From the NCBI GenBank assembly GCA_041917295.1, contig JAYRXX010000063.1, forward strand, positions 131,586 through 195,585: a DNA stretch of 64,000 nucleotides, read 5' to 3'. This document shows, one piece after another, positions 26,391-34,982 of the stretch. This stretch comes from JADKHR01 sp041917295. GTDB lineage: Bacteria; Elusimicrobiota; Elusimicrobia; FEN-1173. Below the pieces are notes generated by a model that was not told the DNA's origin, searched no databases, and saw only the letters and a list, made by a program, of their open reading frames with translations. Positions within the stretch are counted from its first letter, which is position 1, and each line of letters begins with the position of its first letter. A program made the position numbers and the translations under genes.

Positions 26391-26671
26391 TCTCAATGCT
26401 GGTAGGCCGAGACCATGTTTGCAACTGCCCCAGCCCCTTGGGATATACCGATTGCATCACTTTATCAACGTCAATATACCGGATCAATCGGATAATTTCA
26501 CTAAACCGGGATCCCCTGGTTGAAACAAGACCACTTTTAAAAGCCTTGCACGGAATTCCCAACCCCTCATCGAGGACAAAGTCCAGTTGGTTGTTTTTGT
26601 AGGTTAGGGCACCAATCGTTTTAACAGTATGACTTCCAAATATTAATTTGTCCGTAACTGCTTCTTTTTCG
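26391..26671. other. 281-base gap with a possible gene remnant on the minus strand
   Basis: There is no convincing complete gene between the pseudopilin operon and the convergent HAMP gene. On the minus strand, about 26690-26400 translates into a stretch with natural-looking composition (DEGLGIPCKAF, RFSEIIRLIRYIDVDKVM) but lacks a start codon and ribosome site. It may be the tail of a decayed gene. No terminator hairpin with a U-tract was seen. Confidence 0.3.
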
Positions 26672-27820
26672 TTATCCGGGTTTCGTGGGGGGTTTGCCGG
26701 AAAGTTGGGTGAGGAGGTCGCGGAACTCCTCAACGGCAACTTCGAACCCTTCGGAAGGATGTGATCCCTCCGCGCCCTTGACAGAAGGCGTCGGACCCTC
26801 CGGCGTTGGCACGGCGGCCGGTTTTGACTCTGCCGTGGACGTCCGCACCGCATCCTGCTTTGCCTCCGGCGTCGGCGGGATTGTCCCTTTGGGCGTTGGA
26901 CCGGGGCCCGGTTGCGCTGTTGCCGCGGTCGCGCTGGGAACAGCCGCCACGGAAGAAGTTTGGACCACAGCCGATGGCGGCGGTGTTGCGACTCCCACCG
27001 GGGAACCGCCTTTCGCGGCGGCGGGCGTCGCGGTCGGCAGAGGCGGCGGGTAAGCCTTGGGCCGGGTGAGTTGGATGGCCATTTCGCCGATGCTTTGGGC
27101 CAACTCCGTCAGTTCGTTGGCCCCCTTGAATCCGGCCAGTGGAACCGCCTTTTCCCCCCGGGCGACCCGGTCGGCCCAGTTTTTCATGCTTTGAATCGGC
27201 CGAATTACCGTTCGATAAAGAGCCAGCAACGAGACCAATCCAAAAAACGAAACCAGTCCCAGTCCCGCCATGAGGCCCATGTGACTGAACCGAAGATCAA
27301 GGCTCACCCGGGATTCGGCCTCGTCTTTGGCTGTTTGAACCCTTTGTTTAATGGCCGCGAAAGCCGCCAAGGCCCGGGCACTGACCGGGGTAAACTCTTT
27401 TTCCGTCAACGCCATGGCCTGGACCCGTTTTTTTGCGGCCAACAAACCGCGGATTTTGTTCGATGATTTGGCGATGGTGTCGTGAACTTGCTGAACAGCC
27501 GCCCGTTCAACGCCGTTGGCTTCCCCCCGCCGGGCCGCCTTGTCCCACTCCTCCAACCGTTGCCGCGTCTGGGTGACCGCCTGAACCAACTGCAACCGTT
27601 CGGATTCGTCCCCCAACAGCACATAGTTTTCCAACAAGCGCGCCTGGCGAACCAAAAAATAGTCGATGTCGGTGACAATTCCCAAGGTTTTCAGGGCTCG
27701 GCGATTTTCCAAAAAAGCGGTTTCTTCCCGTCGAATATTGAAATAGCACCACGCCATGGCCGCCCCCGATACCGTCAAAAACAAAAGGGCCGATAAAAAA
27801 ACTTTTGTGCGGATTCTCAC
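26672..27820 (-). CDS. Membrane HAMP-domain protein with Pro/Ala-rich tail, no output domain
   Basis: A 382-residue protein with membrane segment 1 at about residues 7-25, a four-helix-bundle periplasmic sensor domain at about 30-180, membrane segment 2 at about 187-208, a HAMP domain at about 208-255, then a disordered Pro/Ala/Thr-rich stretch to about 350 and a short terminal helix (FEVAVEEFRDLLTQL). No methyl-accepting, kinase or cyclase domain follows the HAMP. The layout resembles a chemoreceptor cut short after HAMP, or a scaffold or tether. The start overlaps the stop of the PorV-like gene (ATGA), linking it to the surface-protein block. Confidence 0.7.
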   Translation of the reverse strand: MRIRTKVFLSALLFLTVSGAAMAWCYFNIRREETAFLENRRALKTLGIVTDIDYFLVRQARLLENYVLLGDESERLQLVQAVTQTRQRLEEWDKAARRGEANGVERAAVQQVHDTIAKSSNKIRGLLAAKKRVQAMALTEKEFTPVSARALAAFAAIKQRVQTAKDEAESRVSLDLRFSHMGLMAGLGLVSFFGLVSLLALYRTVIRPIQSMKNWADRVARGEKAVPLAGFKGANELTELAQSIGEMAIQLTRPKAYPPPLPTATPAAAKGGSPVGVATPPPSAVVQTSSVAAVPSATAATAQPGPGPTPKGTIPPTPEAKQDAVRTSTAESKPAAVPTPEGPTPSVKGAEGSHPSEGFEVAVEEFRDLLTQLSGKPPTKPG

Positions 27821-29427
27821 TTTTTCCCTCCCTTTTTAACACCGCTGATCTTGTCGATTTCCAAACGCACTTCGGACAGATCAATCCCCGACGGGGCGTA
27901 TTTTTTAAGAATTCGTTCCAACAACGACAACCGTTCGGCATTGTTGGCGCCCTGGGCGACGGTTTTGCGGTAAAAGTCCATGGTAATTCGGTAATCCGTC
28001 GACACTTGAGCCAACTCCGCTTTGACGGCGCCCAATTCTTCCCGCGCCACCGAAACGTCGACGCCTTTGTTTTTATACTTTTCCAGGGTGTCGGTTAAGA
28101 AATCGACCCGCTCGGTCAGCGTGGCGCCCCGGGCCGCCAATTTGTTGTAAGCCCGCATGGAGGCGTCGTACGCATTCGCGTATTCACGCAAGGCCCTTTC
28201 CCGCGCTTGCTGTTCCCGTTCCGTCGATGTCGCCCGTCGCGCGGGAACCACCACGGTGGAAGGTTGTACCCGTTTCATGGTTTCAAGTTCGGCCCTTAAC
28301 CGTTCCACTTCGGTGGCGTATTCGTTGACCAGCTTGTTGCGTTCCTCTTTCATGAAAACGGCTTCAGACTCCGCCGCGGCCTGGGCTTCTTGGGCTCGGG
28401 TTAGAGCCTCTTTTTCTTCCCGCAACTCCTCGGCCAGGTCGTCTTCGGAGATGGCGCTCCCGAACTTGAACGACAACGCCACGTTGTGCATGTTGCCCGT
28501 TTCGTCCGCCGCGCCCAAAGGCATCGCAAAAACGTAATCGATGCCGAGCCCGTTAACCTCATACCCCGCGCCCATGTTGACTTGGCGATAATCCCGCCCG
28601 CCCGCGGCCGCGCCCCCGCGCAATGAGAGCAGGCCAAACCGCCGAAATGCCCATTGCCGTTCGCCTCCAAAATGAAAGCGCGTGTCCGCTTCTTTTTCCA
28701 GATAGGATCGACGGGAGACCTCCAGGCTTATTCGGCTAAACGTTTTGTCGTAGGCCATTCCCCCTCGGAGCACAAACGGAAGCCGATCGGACTGGCCCAA
28801 CCCCAAATCCGGCTGGTTTAGGTTCGCGACAGCCAACCCCACACGCAACCGCCCGGTCAACGCATACAGGGCCCCCAGGTCGGCCCCGAACGCTTTTTTC
28901 GAATTTCCGTCTTTAAATAACGGGTCCCCGGCGCCGGTCCGGTTACCTGGATTATTTAAGAAGGCGTTTTGGGTATCGGCCGTTTCACCGAAACTTCGTG
29001 TGAGCTGTTTGATCCCCACCCCGAGAGCCAACCGGTCGGAAAACAGCGATCGACCGTATCCCAGCGTGATGGTTTCTTCTTTAAACAAACTATCGACGCG
29101 AAATTCCTGATACCCCAAACCCAGCCCGCCCCATTTTCCATTTTCGGCTAAAGGAACCGCGCCGGCCACGAACGTGAACGCCGTACGGGTTTGGTCGGAC
29201 AAGTTGGGGAACAACCGGGCATAATAGGCGGTCACTTCTGGCCGATACAAGCTGGCCAACCCGGCGGTGTTGTAATACAGGGTGTTCACGTCGTCGGCCA
29301 TGGCGGTGAACGCTTCGCCCATAGCGGCGGGCCGGGCCCCCACCGGTACTTCATCAAATCCCCATCCGTTCCCGATCGTTAGCGGGATCAACACCCACAC
29401 GGCGAAAAGGCGGGCCCGGGCAGTCAT
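27817..29427 (-). CDS. PorV/UPF0164-like outer-membrane barrel with coiled-coil tail
   Basis: A 536-residue exported protein. After the signal peptide comes a PorV/PorQ-family start (VPVGARPAAMGEAFTAMADDVNTLYYNTAGLA) and a FadL-like barrel to about residue 330. The rest is a long coiled coil, with two related repeats of about 44 residues near the end (YNKLAARGAT...LEKYKNKGVDVS and YRKTVAQGAN...LKKYAPSGIDLS). PorV shuttles cargo in type IX secretion; the coiled-coil extension is not part of standard PorV. The start overlaps the FlgD/CHU_C-domain gene stop, and the stop overlaps the HAMP gene start. Confidence 0.78.
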   Translation of the reverse strand: MTARARLFAVWVLIPLTIGNGWGFDEVPVGARPAAMGEAFTAMADDVNTLYYNTAGLASLYRPEVTAYYARLFPNLSDQTRTAFTFVAGAVPLAENGKWGGLGLGYQEFRVDSLFKEETITLGYGRSLFSDRLALGVGIKQLTRSFGETADTQNAFLNNPGNRTGAGDPLFKDGNSKKAFGADLGALYALTGRLRVGLAVANLNQPDLGLGQSDRLPFVLRGGMAYDKTFSRISLEVSRRSYLEKEADTRFHFGGERQWAFRRFGLLSLRGGAAAGGRDYRQVNMGAGYEVNGLGIDYVFAMPLGAADETGNMHNVALSFKFGSAISEDDLAEELREEKEALTRAQEAQAAAESEAVFMKEERNKLVNEYATEVERLRAELETMKRVQPSTVVVPARRATSTEREQQARERALREYANAYDASMRAYNKLAARGATLTERVDFLTDTLEKYKNKGVDVSVAREELGAVKAELAQVSTDYRITMDFYRKTVAQGANNAERLSLLERILKKYAPSGIDLSEVRLEIDKISGVKKGGKK

Positions 29428-29807
29428 CGCGCCACCACCACGACGCCGCTGACAACGGCGCCTTCTCCGTCGATCCGGTACACGTACGGGCCCGCGGGAA
29501 CCACATCCCCGCTCTCGTCGCGTCCGTTCCAGTAATAACGATCGACCTCGCCCGAAGGGGACAAATTAATTTCAGCCACTTTTGCCCCGGACATATCCAA
29601 GACAATCCCGGATACGTGTGATTGGGTTGGATTGGTTAACTGGAAATAAACACCGTCGTTGATCCCATCGTTGTTGGGAGAAAATATGCGAGGGACCACG
29701 TCCGTGGCCGGATTAAGGGAAATGGCCTGCGCCGCATACGGCGCAAACAAAACAAACGCCACAATCCCAAATCCAACGATGGTGTCGATCGTCGTTGTCT
29801 TTACCAT
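29424..29807 (-). CDS. Small exported protein consisting of a CHU_C/FlgD-like C-terminal domain
   Basis: A 127-residue protein: a signal peptide (IVGFGIVAFVLFAPYAAQA) followed directly by one Ig-like domain opening with RIFSPNNDGINDGVYFQL and ending PAGPYVYRIDGEG. That opening is the hallmark of gliding-motility/type IX sorting (CHU_C) or FlgD Ig-like C-terminal domains, normally found at the end of large secreted proteins. Here it stands alone. The adjacent larger protein carries a close relative of the same domain. The stop overlaps the PorV-like gene start. Confidence 0.72.
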   Translation of the reverse strand: MVKTTTIDTIVGFGIVAFVLFAPYAAQAISLNPATDVVPRIFSPNNDGINDGVYFQLTNPTQSHVSGIVLDMSGAKVAEINLSPSGEVDRYYWNGRDESGDVVPAGPYVYRIDGEGAVVSGVVVVAR

Positions 29808-29815
29808 AAATAGTC

Positions 29816-31408
29816 CTAGCGGGCGACCACCAATGAGCCGGTGATGGTTTTGCCCTCCCCCGTGATCTTATATATGTATACCCCCGGAGGCACCAAATGT
29901 CCAGAGCTATCTTTGCCATCCCAGGTCAGGGTATCGGCCGTGGGCGCCCCCGCCCCAGCGGGCCTTAAAATACCCACTTCCGCTCCACCCATATCCAAAA
30001 TCTTCCCGGAAACGCTGGACTGTTTGGGGTTTTCCACCATGAAATAGATGACATCATTGATGCCGTCGCCGTTGGGCGAGAAAATTTGTGGGAACACAGA
30101 CGCCTTGTCCAACGTCAGTTCCGTTGCGATATCGAATTGGCGAATTTGGTAGACCCCGGGCATGGCCGTGTTAAACGAAACGGTGATGTGGTTGCCCACA
30201 CCTGATTCGGTCACGTTGGCCTGGCCAACCTTGACCCAGGTGGCGCCGTTCCACCACAACACGCCGGTTTTGTTTTTGTCCAAGGCGCCGTTGGCTCCTT
30301 GGTAATCCAACACCACGGTCATTTGGGGCTTAGACAGCGTTTTTTCTGCCGACGCCGCCGTGCCGCTTGGTTCCCGCAAACAGATGGTGTAAGTCGCACG
30401 GGTTCGGCTTCCGCCCGCATGAGCCAAATCGGTTACGGTTGGCTCCACATACAGGAGGAAGTTTTTGTCCGGCGTTTTCAAGTCCGGAATCAACGGTTCC
30501 GGCACGTAGGCCCGGCTTTGGGTTCCGTCGGTGGCAATACCGGTTTGGCCCAGGAACTGTTGGGGCGTAACATGCAGGTAGTTGGACCGGCTGGGCAACG
30601 AATATCGCCCGCTCGTATCCAGACCCACGATTAGGTAATAGGTGTCTACCAACGGGGTCGGGATGTCCACTGTGCGCGGTTGGCCCACGGGAATCGTGGC
30701 AACCGTCACGCTGGATGCGCCGAAATCAAACAAGCTCGGCGACCGATAGACACGGTATGATGCCAGGTCGACGATCGGTGTTCCATCGTCGTTTTCCGTC
30801 ACTTCCGGCCATGTCACGGTGTAGCCGGATGAACTGGCCGTCACCACAAACCCCGCGACCGGGGCCGGCGTTTTTAGGTCCGCCAACGACCGTGTCACCA
30901 CGGTGGCTTGTTGATCCGGCGTCGACGCCAGGGCATCGAGGGGAGACAGGTTCCCCGCCTCGTCAAGGCTTCGCAAGGCGAACCAATAGGCGGTGCCGGG
31001 CGCCAAGTTAAGAATCATGGGCGTCTCGGCTGTTCCGGGACTGGCGGTGGGCGTGGGCGGCGTATCCGCTGGGATCGAAGCGCTCGCCCACCAACTGGCG
31101 GCGGTTCCTCCGGCGGCTATTTCGTCCACGATGGAATACGTGGCGTATTTGATCAGGTAGGAACTGACTTTACCGGTTGAGACATAGACCCGGTTGTCTT
31201 CGTCGGGGGCGGTCCAGGTGAGCAAGACTTGCCCTTCGGTTACGGTGGCCGCGGCACTGAGGTCCGGCACCGCTTCCGGCGGGAACGTATCGTTAATGTT
31301 GACGCGCAGGACAAGGTCCTCCGTGAGCGCGGCCCTCCCAGGCGCCGCCCCAAAGGACAAAAGGCCTCCGAGGGTCGCCCAAAGCGCCCTAAAAAGGACT
31401 TTCCTCAT
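29816..31408 (-). CDS. Exported FN3-repeat protein with CHU_C/FlgD-like C-terminal domain
   Basis: About 530 residues: a signal peptide (RALWATLGGLLSFGAAPGRAAL), then TEDLVLRVN, which echoes the start of the 179-residue neighbours, two or three FN3-like modules (PDLSAAATVTEGQVLLTW; FVVTASSSGYTVTWPEV) and a C-terminal domain opening FPQIFSPNGDGINDVIYF and ending VPPGVYIYKI. The C-terminal domain closely resembles the whole of the 127-residue neighbour. It is a likely surface adhesin or fibre component. ATG 31408 fits the signal peptide; GTG 31438 is an alternative. Confidence 0.72.
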   Translation of the reverse strand: MRKVLFRALWATLGGLLSFGAAPGRAALTEDLVLRVNINDTFPPEAVPDLSAAATVTEGQVLLTWTAPDEDNRVYVSTGKVSSYLIKYATYSIVDEIAAGGTAASWWASASIPADTPPTPTASPGTAETPMILNLAPGTAYWFALRSLDEAGNLSPLDALASTPDQQATVVTRSLADLKTPAPVAGFVVTASSSGYTVTWPEVTENDDGTPIVDLASYRVYRSPSLFDFGASSVTVATIPVGQPRTVDIPTPLVDTYYLIVGLDTSGRYSLPSRSNYLHVTPQQFLGQTGIATDGTQSRAYVPEPLIPDLKTPDKNFLLYVEPTVTDLAHAGGSRTRATYTICLREPSGTAASAEKTLSKPQMTVVLDYQGANGALDKNKTGVLWWNGATWVKVGQANVTESGVGNHITVSFNTAMPGVYQIRQFDIATELTLDKASVFPQIFSPNGDGINDVIYFMVENPKQSSVSGKILDMGGAEVGILRPAGAGAPTADTLTWDGKDSSGHLVPPGVYIYKITGEGKTITGSLVVAR

Positions 31409-31493
31409 CCAGGTGTTCCCATTCACGACAGCGTTCACCTCTCGATCGTTCTCATTCTGTCTTCCGCTTCACTTAAGTACCATCACACCTCCA

Positions 31494-32411
31494 TCAGGGT
31501 TCCGTGGTCACAAACACCCTTGAATAGAATCCCAGAGGAAAATTCATCCCGTCCATTTCACTTTCGATCAGGAACATGAACTTTTTTCCCCTGTTTTCCG
31601 GAACGTCCGGAATGGTCAACGCCACGCGGGTTCCTTTGATTTGGTCCGGCTTGATTTTCAGCGTCGATGGCGAGATGCTCATCCACGTCGGGTCCGGCAA
31701 CGCCCAGCCTTCTTCTTTTTGGCTGTTGTTCGGACGTACGCTGGTCAACTTCAACTTCACCGGATCGGCGCCGCGGTTGGTTACCTTGAACACGACGTTT
31801 TTAAGCTCTTTCACGTCCACGGTTTTCCCCAACGGCACGTTTTCCAATCGGACGCTGGACGGCGTTAAGTCCAAGTCCAGTTTCCCCAGCACGGTTCGGC
31901 GTTTGTCTTTTTTGGCGTTCTCGGGTCCCAGGGCCCCCACCGTAAAGTTCAAGTAACTCTTTACGGCAATGGCAATGGTTTCCGGACCATCGGTGGCGGA
32001 GCGGATGTCGATTTGGAAATGCCGCCCGATCAACGACGGATCGTTGGGCACCGACAGAATCAACTCCGCACTGGCAATGTCACCGGGCCCCATCTTGAAC
32101 CGGTTCGGAACAATTTGGAGCCATTCCGGATCCGCCACGGGCTCATACCCTGGTTTAAGGGTTGCTCCTTTTGGATCGGGCCGTTCAGATGTGATGTCCA
32201 CATCCACGGCGTGGTCGGATCCATTGATGACAACGTAGGGCACGCCCCCTTTCTGGCGAAGGTTAATCACCGACCCCGGCGCCACGTTTTCCATTTCCAC
32301 ATCCGGAAAACGAACCGCCAACGACAGCTTCGCCTGTGCGGGAACAGATCCCCACAACAACGCCGCAACGACCGTCAATCCGGCCGCCGCACTGTTTTTT
32401 GCGTGACTCAT
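31494..32411 (-). CDS. Exported two-domain Ig-like protein, possible chaperone or surface protein
   Basis: A 305-residue protein with a signal peptide (GLTVVAALLWGSVPAQA). Two related beta-sandwich halves follow, each with an LxNVxxG-type strand and a MGPGDIASAELILSVP or IKPDQIKGTRVALTIP strand, then a G-(R/K)-x-F strand. Composition and layout recall DUF916/WxL-partner proteins or pilus-type chaperones, but I do not recognise a named family. It lies directly downstream of the twin 179-residue genes in the same direction, so it may chaperone or anchor them. Confidence 0.6.
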   Translation of the reverse strand: MSHAKNSAAAGLTVVAALLWGSVPAQAKLSLAVRFPDVEMENVAPGSVINLRQKGGVPYVVINGSDHAVDVDITSERPDPKGATLKPGYEPVADPEWLQIVPNRFKMGPGDIASAELILSVPNDPSLIGRHFQIDIRSATDGPETIAIAVKSYLNFTVGALGPENAKKDKRRTVLGKLDLDLTPSSVRLENVPLGKTVDVKELKNVVFKVTNRGADPVKLKLTSVRPNNSQKEEGWALPDPTWMSISPSTLKIKPDQIKGTRVALTIPDVPENRGKKFMFLIESEMDGMNFPLGFYSRVFVTTEP

Positions 32412-32446
32412 GAACGATTCCTCCGTGATGTCATTTCAACCACCTT

Positions 32447-32986
32447 CTAGTTGGCGGAGACTTCAACGGTAAACGACCGCTGGGTGCCCACGGTTGACGT
32501 CAAGGGCATGTCCATCTTAAACCACAGACCCCGCGTGTCGCTCGACGCGAACACCGACCCGTTTTGGTCGCCCGAATACACCCCGCCCACACCTGTCGAC
32601 AGTTCGGCTCCGCCTTGGGTCAACACATCGTCGTTGGCCGCGAAGTCCCCCGCCACCGGCGTCGCCGAATTAAACAACGCGCGAAGGTTGTAGGTGTTCG
32701 CCGCCGCCGACGCCCCTGACGACCACACCCCGTCCGCCGTTTTGATCCGCAGACCCAACGCGCACTGCAACGTCCCGTTGTTCGTGACTGTCACGGACGA
32801 CGAAATGTTGTCCGTGCTGGCCAGGTTCAACGTCCCCAACGCCAACGTGCCCGTGGACAACGTGATGCTTTTCGTTCCGTTCGGCGTCACCGTCAAGATC
32901 AAGTCTTCGGTTGCCGCCGCCTTCGCGCTTCCAACAAACACACCGATACAGCCCAACACAAGCAGTCCTACCAGTTGCTTTTTCAT
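32447..32986 (-). CDS. Exported 179-residue beta-rich protein, copy A of a tandem pair
   Basis: A signal peptide (QLVGLLVLGCIGVFVGSAKA) is followed by a Thr/Ser/Asn-rich beta-sandwich domain (ATEDLILTVTPNGTKSITL; FTVEVSAN at the end). I know no family with certainty; the pattern resembles WxL-like or fibre-subunit domains. It is almost identical to copy B upstream: 8 of 179 residues differ, 6 of them within residues 142-150, and signal peptides are identical. AGGAG precedes the ATG in both. It is probably an abundant surface or fibre subunit. Confidence 0.75.
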   Translation of the reverse strand: MKKQLVGLLVLGCIGVFVGSAKAAATEDLILTVTPNGTKSITLSTGTLALGTLNLASTDNISSSVTVTNNGTLQCALGLRIKTADGVWSSGASAAANTYNLRALFNSATPVAGDFAANDDVLTQGGAELSTGVGGVYSGDQNGSVFASSDTRGLWFKMDMPLTSTVGTQRSFTVEVSAN

Positions 32987-33022
32987 TGCCTTTCTCCTTT
33001 TGATTTTAATGTCAAACGCATT

Positions 33023-33562
33023 CTAGTTTGCGGACACTTCCACCGTAAACGACCGCTGGGTGCCCACGGTTGACGTCAAGGGCATGTCCATCTTAAACCA
33101 CAACCCTCGCGTCGTTCCCGACACAAAGGCCAAGCCGCTTTGGTCGCCTGAATACACCCCGCCCACGCCGGTCGACAACTCGGCTCCGCCTTGGGTCAAC
33201 ACATCGTCGTTGGCCGCGAAGTCCCCCGCCACCGGCGCCGCTGAGTTAAACAACGCGCGAAGGTTGTAGGTGTTCGCCGCCGCCGACGCCCCGGATGACC
33301 ACACACCGTCCGCCGTTTTGATCCGCAGACCCAACGTGCATTGCAACGTCCCGTTGTTCGTGACCGTGACGGACGACGAGATGTTGTCCGTGCTGGCCAG
33401 GTTTAACGTCCCCAACGCCAACGTGCCCGTGGACAACGTAATGCTTTTCGTTCCGTTCGGCGTCACCGTCAAGATCAAGTCTTCGGTTGCCGCCGCCTTC
33501 GCGCTTCCAACAAACACGCCGATACAGCCCAACACAAGCAGTCCTACCAGTTGTTTTTTCAT
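33023..33562 (-). CDS. Exported 179-residue beta-rich protein, copy B of a tandem pair
   Basis: The paralogue of the downstream copy. The two differ at residues 76 and 109 and at six positions in residues 142-150 (QSGLAFVSGT here against QNGSVFASSD). Because the nucleotide sequence is otherwise nearly unchanged, the duplication is recent or kept uniform by gene conversion. This copy is the first gene after a strong promoter at 33626-33654. Confidence 0.75.
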   Translation of the reverse strand: MKKQLVGLLVLGCIGVFVGSAKAAATEDLILTVTPNGTKSITLSTGTLALGTLNLASTDNISSSVTVTNNGTLQCTLGLRIKTADGVWSSGASAAANTYNLRALFNSAAPVAGDFAANDDVLTQGGAELSTGVGGVYSGDQSGLAFVSGTTRGLWFKMDMPLTSTVGTQRSFTVEVSAN

Positions 33563-33625
33563 TGCCTTTCTCCTTTTATTTATTGTTTGTACAGACCTCT
33601 CCCACCTACGGAATGGTCCATCCTT

Positions 33626-33654
33626 TATTTAACCCCAAAATGGGGGATTTTCAA
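33626..33654 (-). promoter_or_regulatory. Strong promoter of the surface-protein block
   Basis: On the minus strand TTGAAA (33649-33654) and TAAATA (33626-33631) are separated by exactly 17 bases, 64 bases before copy B. The spacer holds the small inverted repeat CCCCAAAATGGGG (33633-33645), which could be an operator. No other promoter is obvious before the genes that follow on this strand. Confidence 0.6.
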
Positions 33655-33735
33655 GGGTTTTTTTTATTTTTATATTTAAAATTATGTTTAATTAACGCGG
33701 TGTTTTAAGAGGAAAGGAATTCTGACAACTATTTT

Positions 33736-34947
33736 TTATTTTGTTTTTTTAAATCGTCTGCGGGGAAACGATCGGAGGGTTTGGCCATCCCACAATTGAG
33801 CCGATTCATAGGATTCCAAAATTATTTTTTCCATGTCCAATTCCTGTTCAAGCCGACGGATGAGGGCCGTGTCCACGTTGGTTTTTGGTTTTTTTGCGAG
33901 GAGAGAACAACAGTCTTTGTAGGGCTGGACGGCGAGATCGAACACATCAATTTTTTTTGCCAGGGCGATGATGCTTTCTTTGTCGTAGGCGATGAGCGGC
34001 TGAAAAACAGGAACAGATAATTCGGTTTGGACAGCCATCAGATTTTCGACAGTTTGGCTTGCCACCTGGCCCAGGCTGTCTCCCGTAATGAGCGCCTGGT
34101 AGTTCAACTTTTTGGCCATGTCTTCCGCGGCACGGAACATGAACCGGCGAAAAAACACCGTTTCGGATGATGTCGGCACGCTGAGGGAAGCGGTGGTTTG
34201 ATACCGATCGTGGGGAATTAAAAAAAGCCGCAAGTCGGGATTGAAACCAGCCAGAACGGAAAACAGTTTCGTGATTTTAGTTCCCATCACTTCATCGCAA
34301 GATCGGTAGGGATGAAAATGCAACAAGTCCACTTTCGCGCCCCGGCGCATCATCAGCCACGCGGCCACGGGCGAATCGATCCCACCAGAAAACAAACACA
34401 ACATCCGGCCCGAGGAAAATTGGGGCAACCCCCGAACCCCTTGGACACGGTGGGACAATACAGCGATCTCGGTTTCCAACACTTCCGCGTAAAGGGTGCG
34501 GTCCGGGGTGTGCACATCCACCCGCAACCCCGTGGCGGACACCACCGCGTCGCCCAGCCGCACGCACACGGCGTGGGACAGGTGGGGGTATTTTTTGGAC
34601 GACCGTCGTGTCTCGATTTTGAATGTGCGGACCGCCGGTTCGGCCCGGGCCAACACCACCGCGGCGGATTCGACTTCGCTCAGCCCGTCGTTTTCGGGCG
34701 ACCAGGGGACCAAGTATCCGAAGGCGTACCACGCCATGCCGAACACCGGATCCAAAACTCGGCCGATCTCCGCTCGGTCCGTGCAGGGAACAAGTTCGGC
34801 GATCACTCGAGCGCTGTCCAGCCGAACTTTTAAAGCCAGGGACCCCAACCGACGGCGCACATCGTCGGCAAATTTCCGCTCAAACTCCCGCCGGTTGCCG
34901 CCCTTGGTCCCCAACTCCGAATAATGCACCACCACGACTTCTTTCAT
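33736..34947 (-). CDS. thiI: tRNA 4-thiouridine synthase ThiI, without rhodanese domain
   Basis: A 403-residue protein with an N-terminal ferredoxin-like/THUMP region (EVVVVHYSELGTKGGNRREFE; THUMP around VRLGDAVVSATGLRVDVHTPDRTLYAEV) and a PP-loop ATP pyrophosphatase domain (CLFSGGIDSPVAAW). The C-terminal rhodanese domain of the E. coli enzyme is absent, as in many bacteria. It makes 4-thiouridine at position 8 of tRNA and may supply sulfur for thiazole. The start is taken at ATG 34947; an in-frame GTG at 34965 is possible. The gene lies 35 bases after the DUF4143 ATPase. Confidence 0.93.
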   Translation of the reverse strand: MKEVVVVHYSELGTKGGNRREFERKFADDVRRRLGSLALKVRLDSARVIAELVPCTDRAEIGRVLDPVFGMAWYAFGYLVPWSPENDGLSEVESAAVVLARAEPAVRTFKIETRRSSKKYPHLSHAVCVRLGDAVVSATGLRVDVHTPDRTLYAEVLETEIAVLSHRVQGVRGLPQFSSGRMLCLFSGGIDSPVAAWLMMRRGAKVDLLHFHPYRSCDEVMGTKITKLFSVLAGFNPDLRLFLIPHDRYQTTASLSVPTSSETVFFRRFMFRAAEDMAKKLNYQALITGDSLGQVASQTVENLMAVQTELSVPVFQPLIAYDKESIIALAKKIDVFDLAVQPYKDCCSLLAKKPKTNVDTALIRRLEQELDMEKIILESYESAQLWDGQTLRSFPRRRFKKTK

Positions 34948-34982
34948 AGGGGAGAATAGTATCACATTGGAGTTGGTTTCTT

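Larger units (their letters stand above)
32447..33562 (-). repeat. Tandem gene duplication, two 540-base units
   Basis: Two direct copies (32447-32986 and 33023-33562) separated by 36 bases, nearly identical at the DNA level, with a difference cluster at 32537-32563 and 33113-33139. Confidence 0.9.

Noticed and set aside
26335..26853. Complete minus-strand gene of 172 codons
   Set aside because: Its first half is a shadow of the HAMP protein C-terminus with Arg-rich composition; only the later part looks protein-like, so it is noted as a possible remnant.
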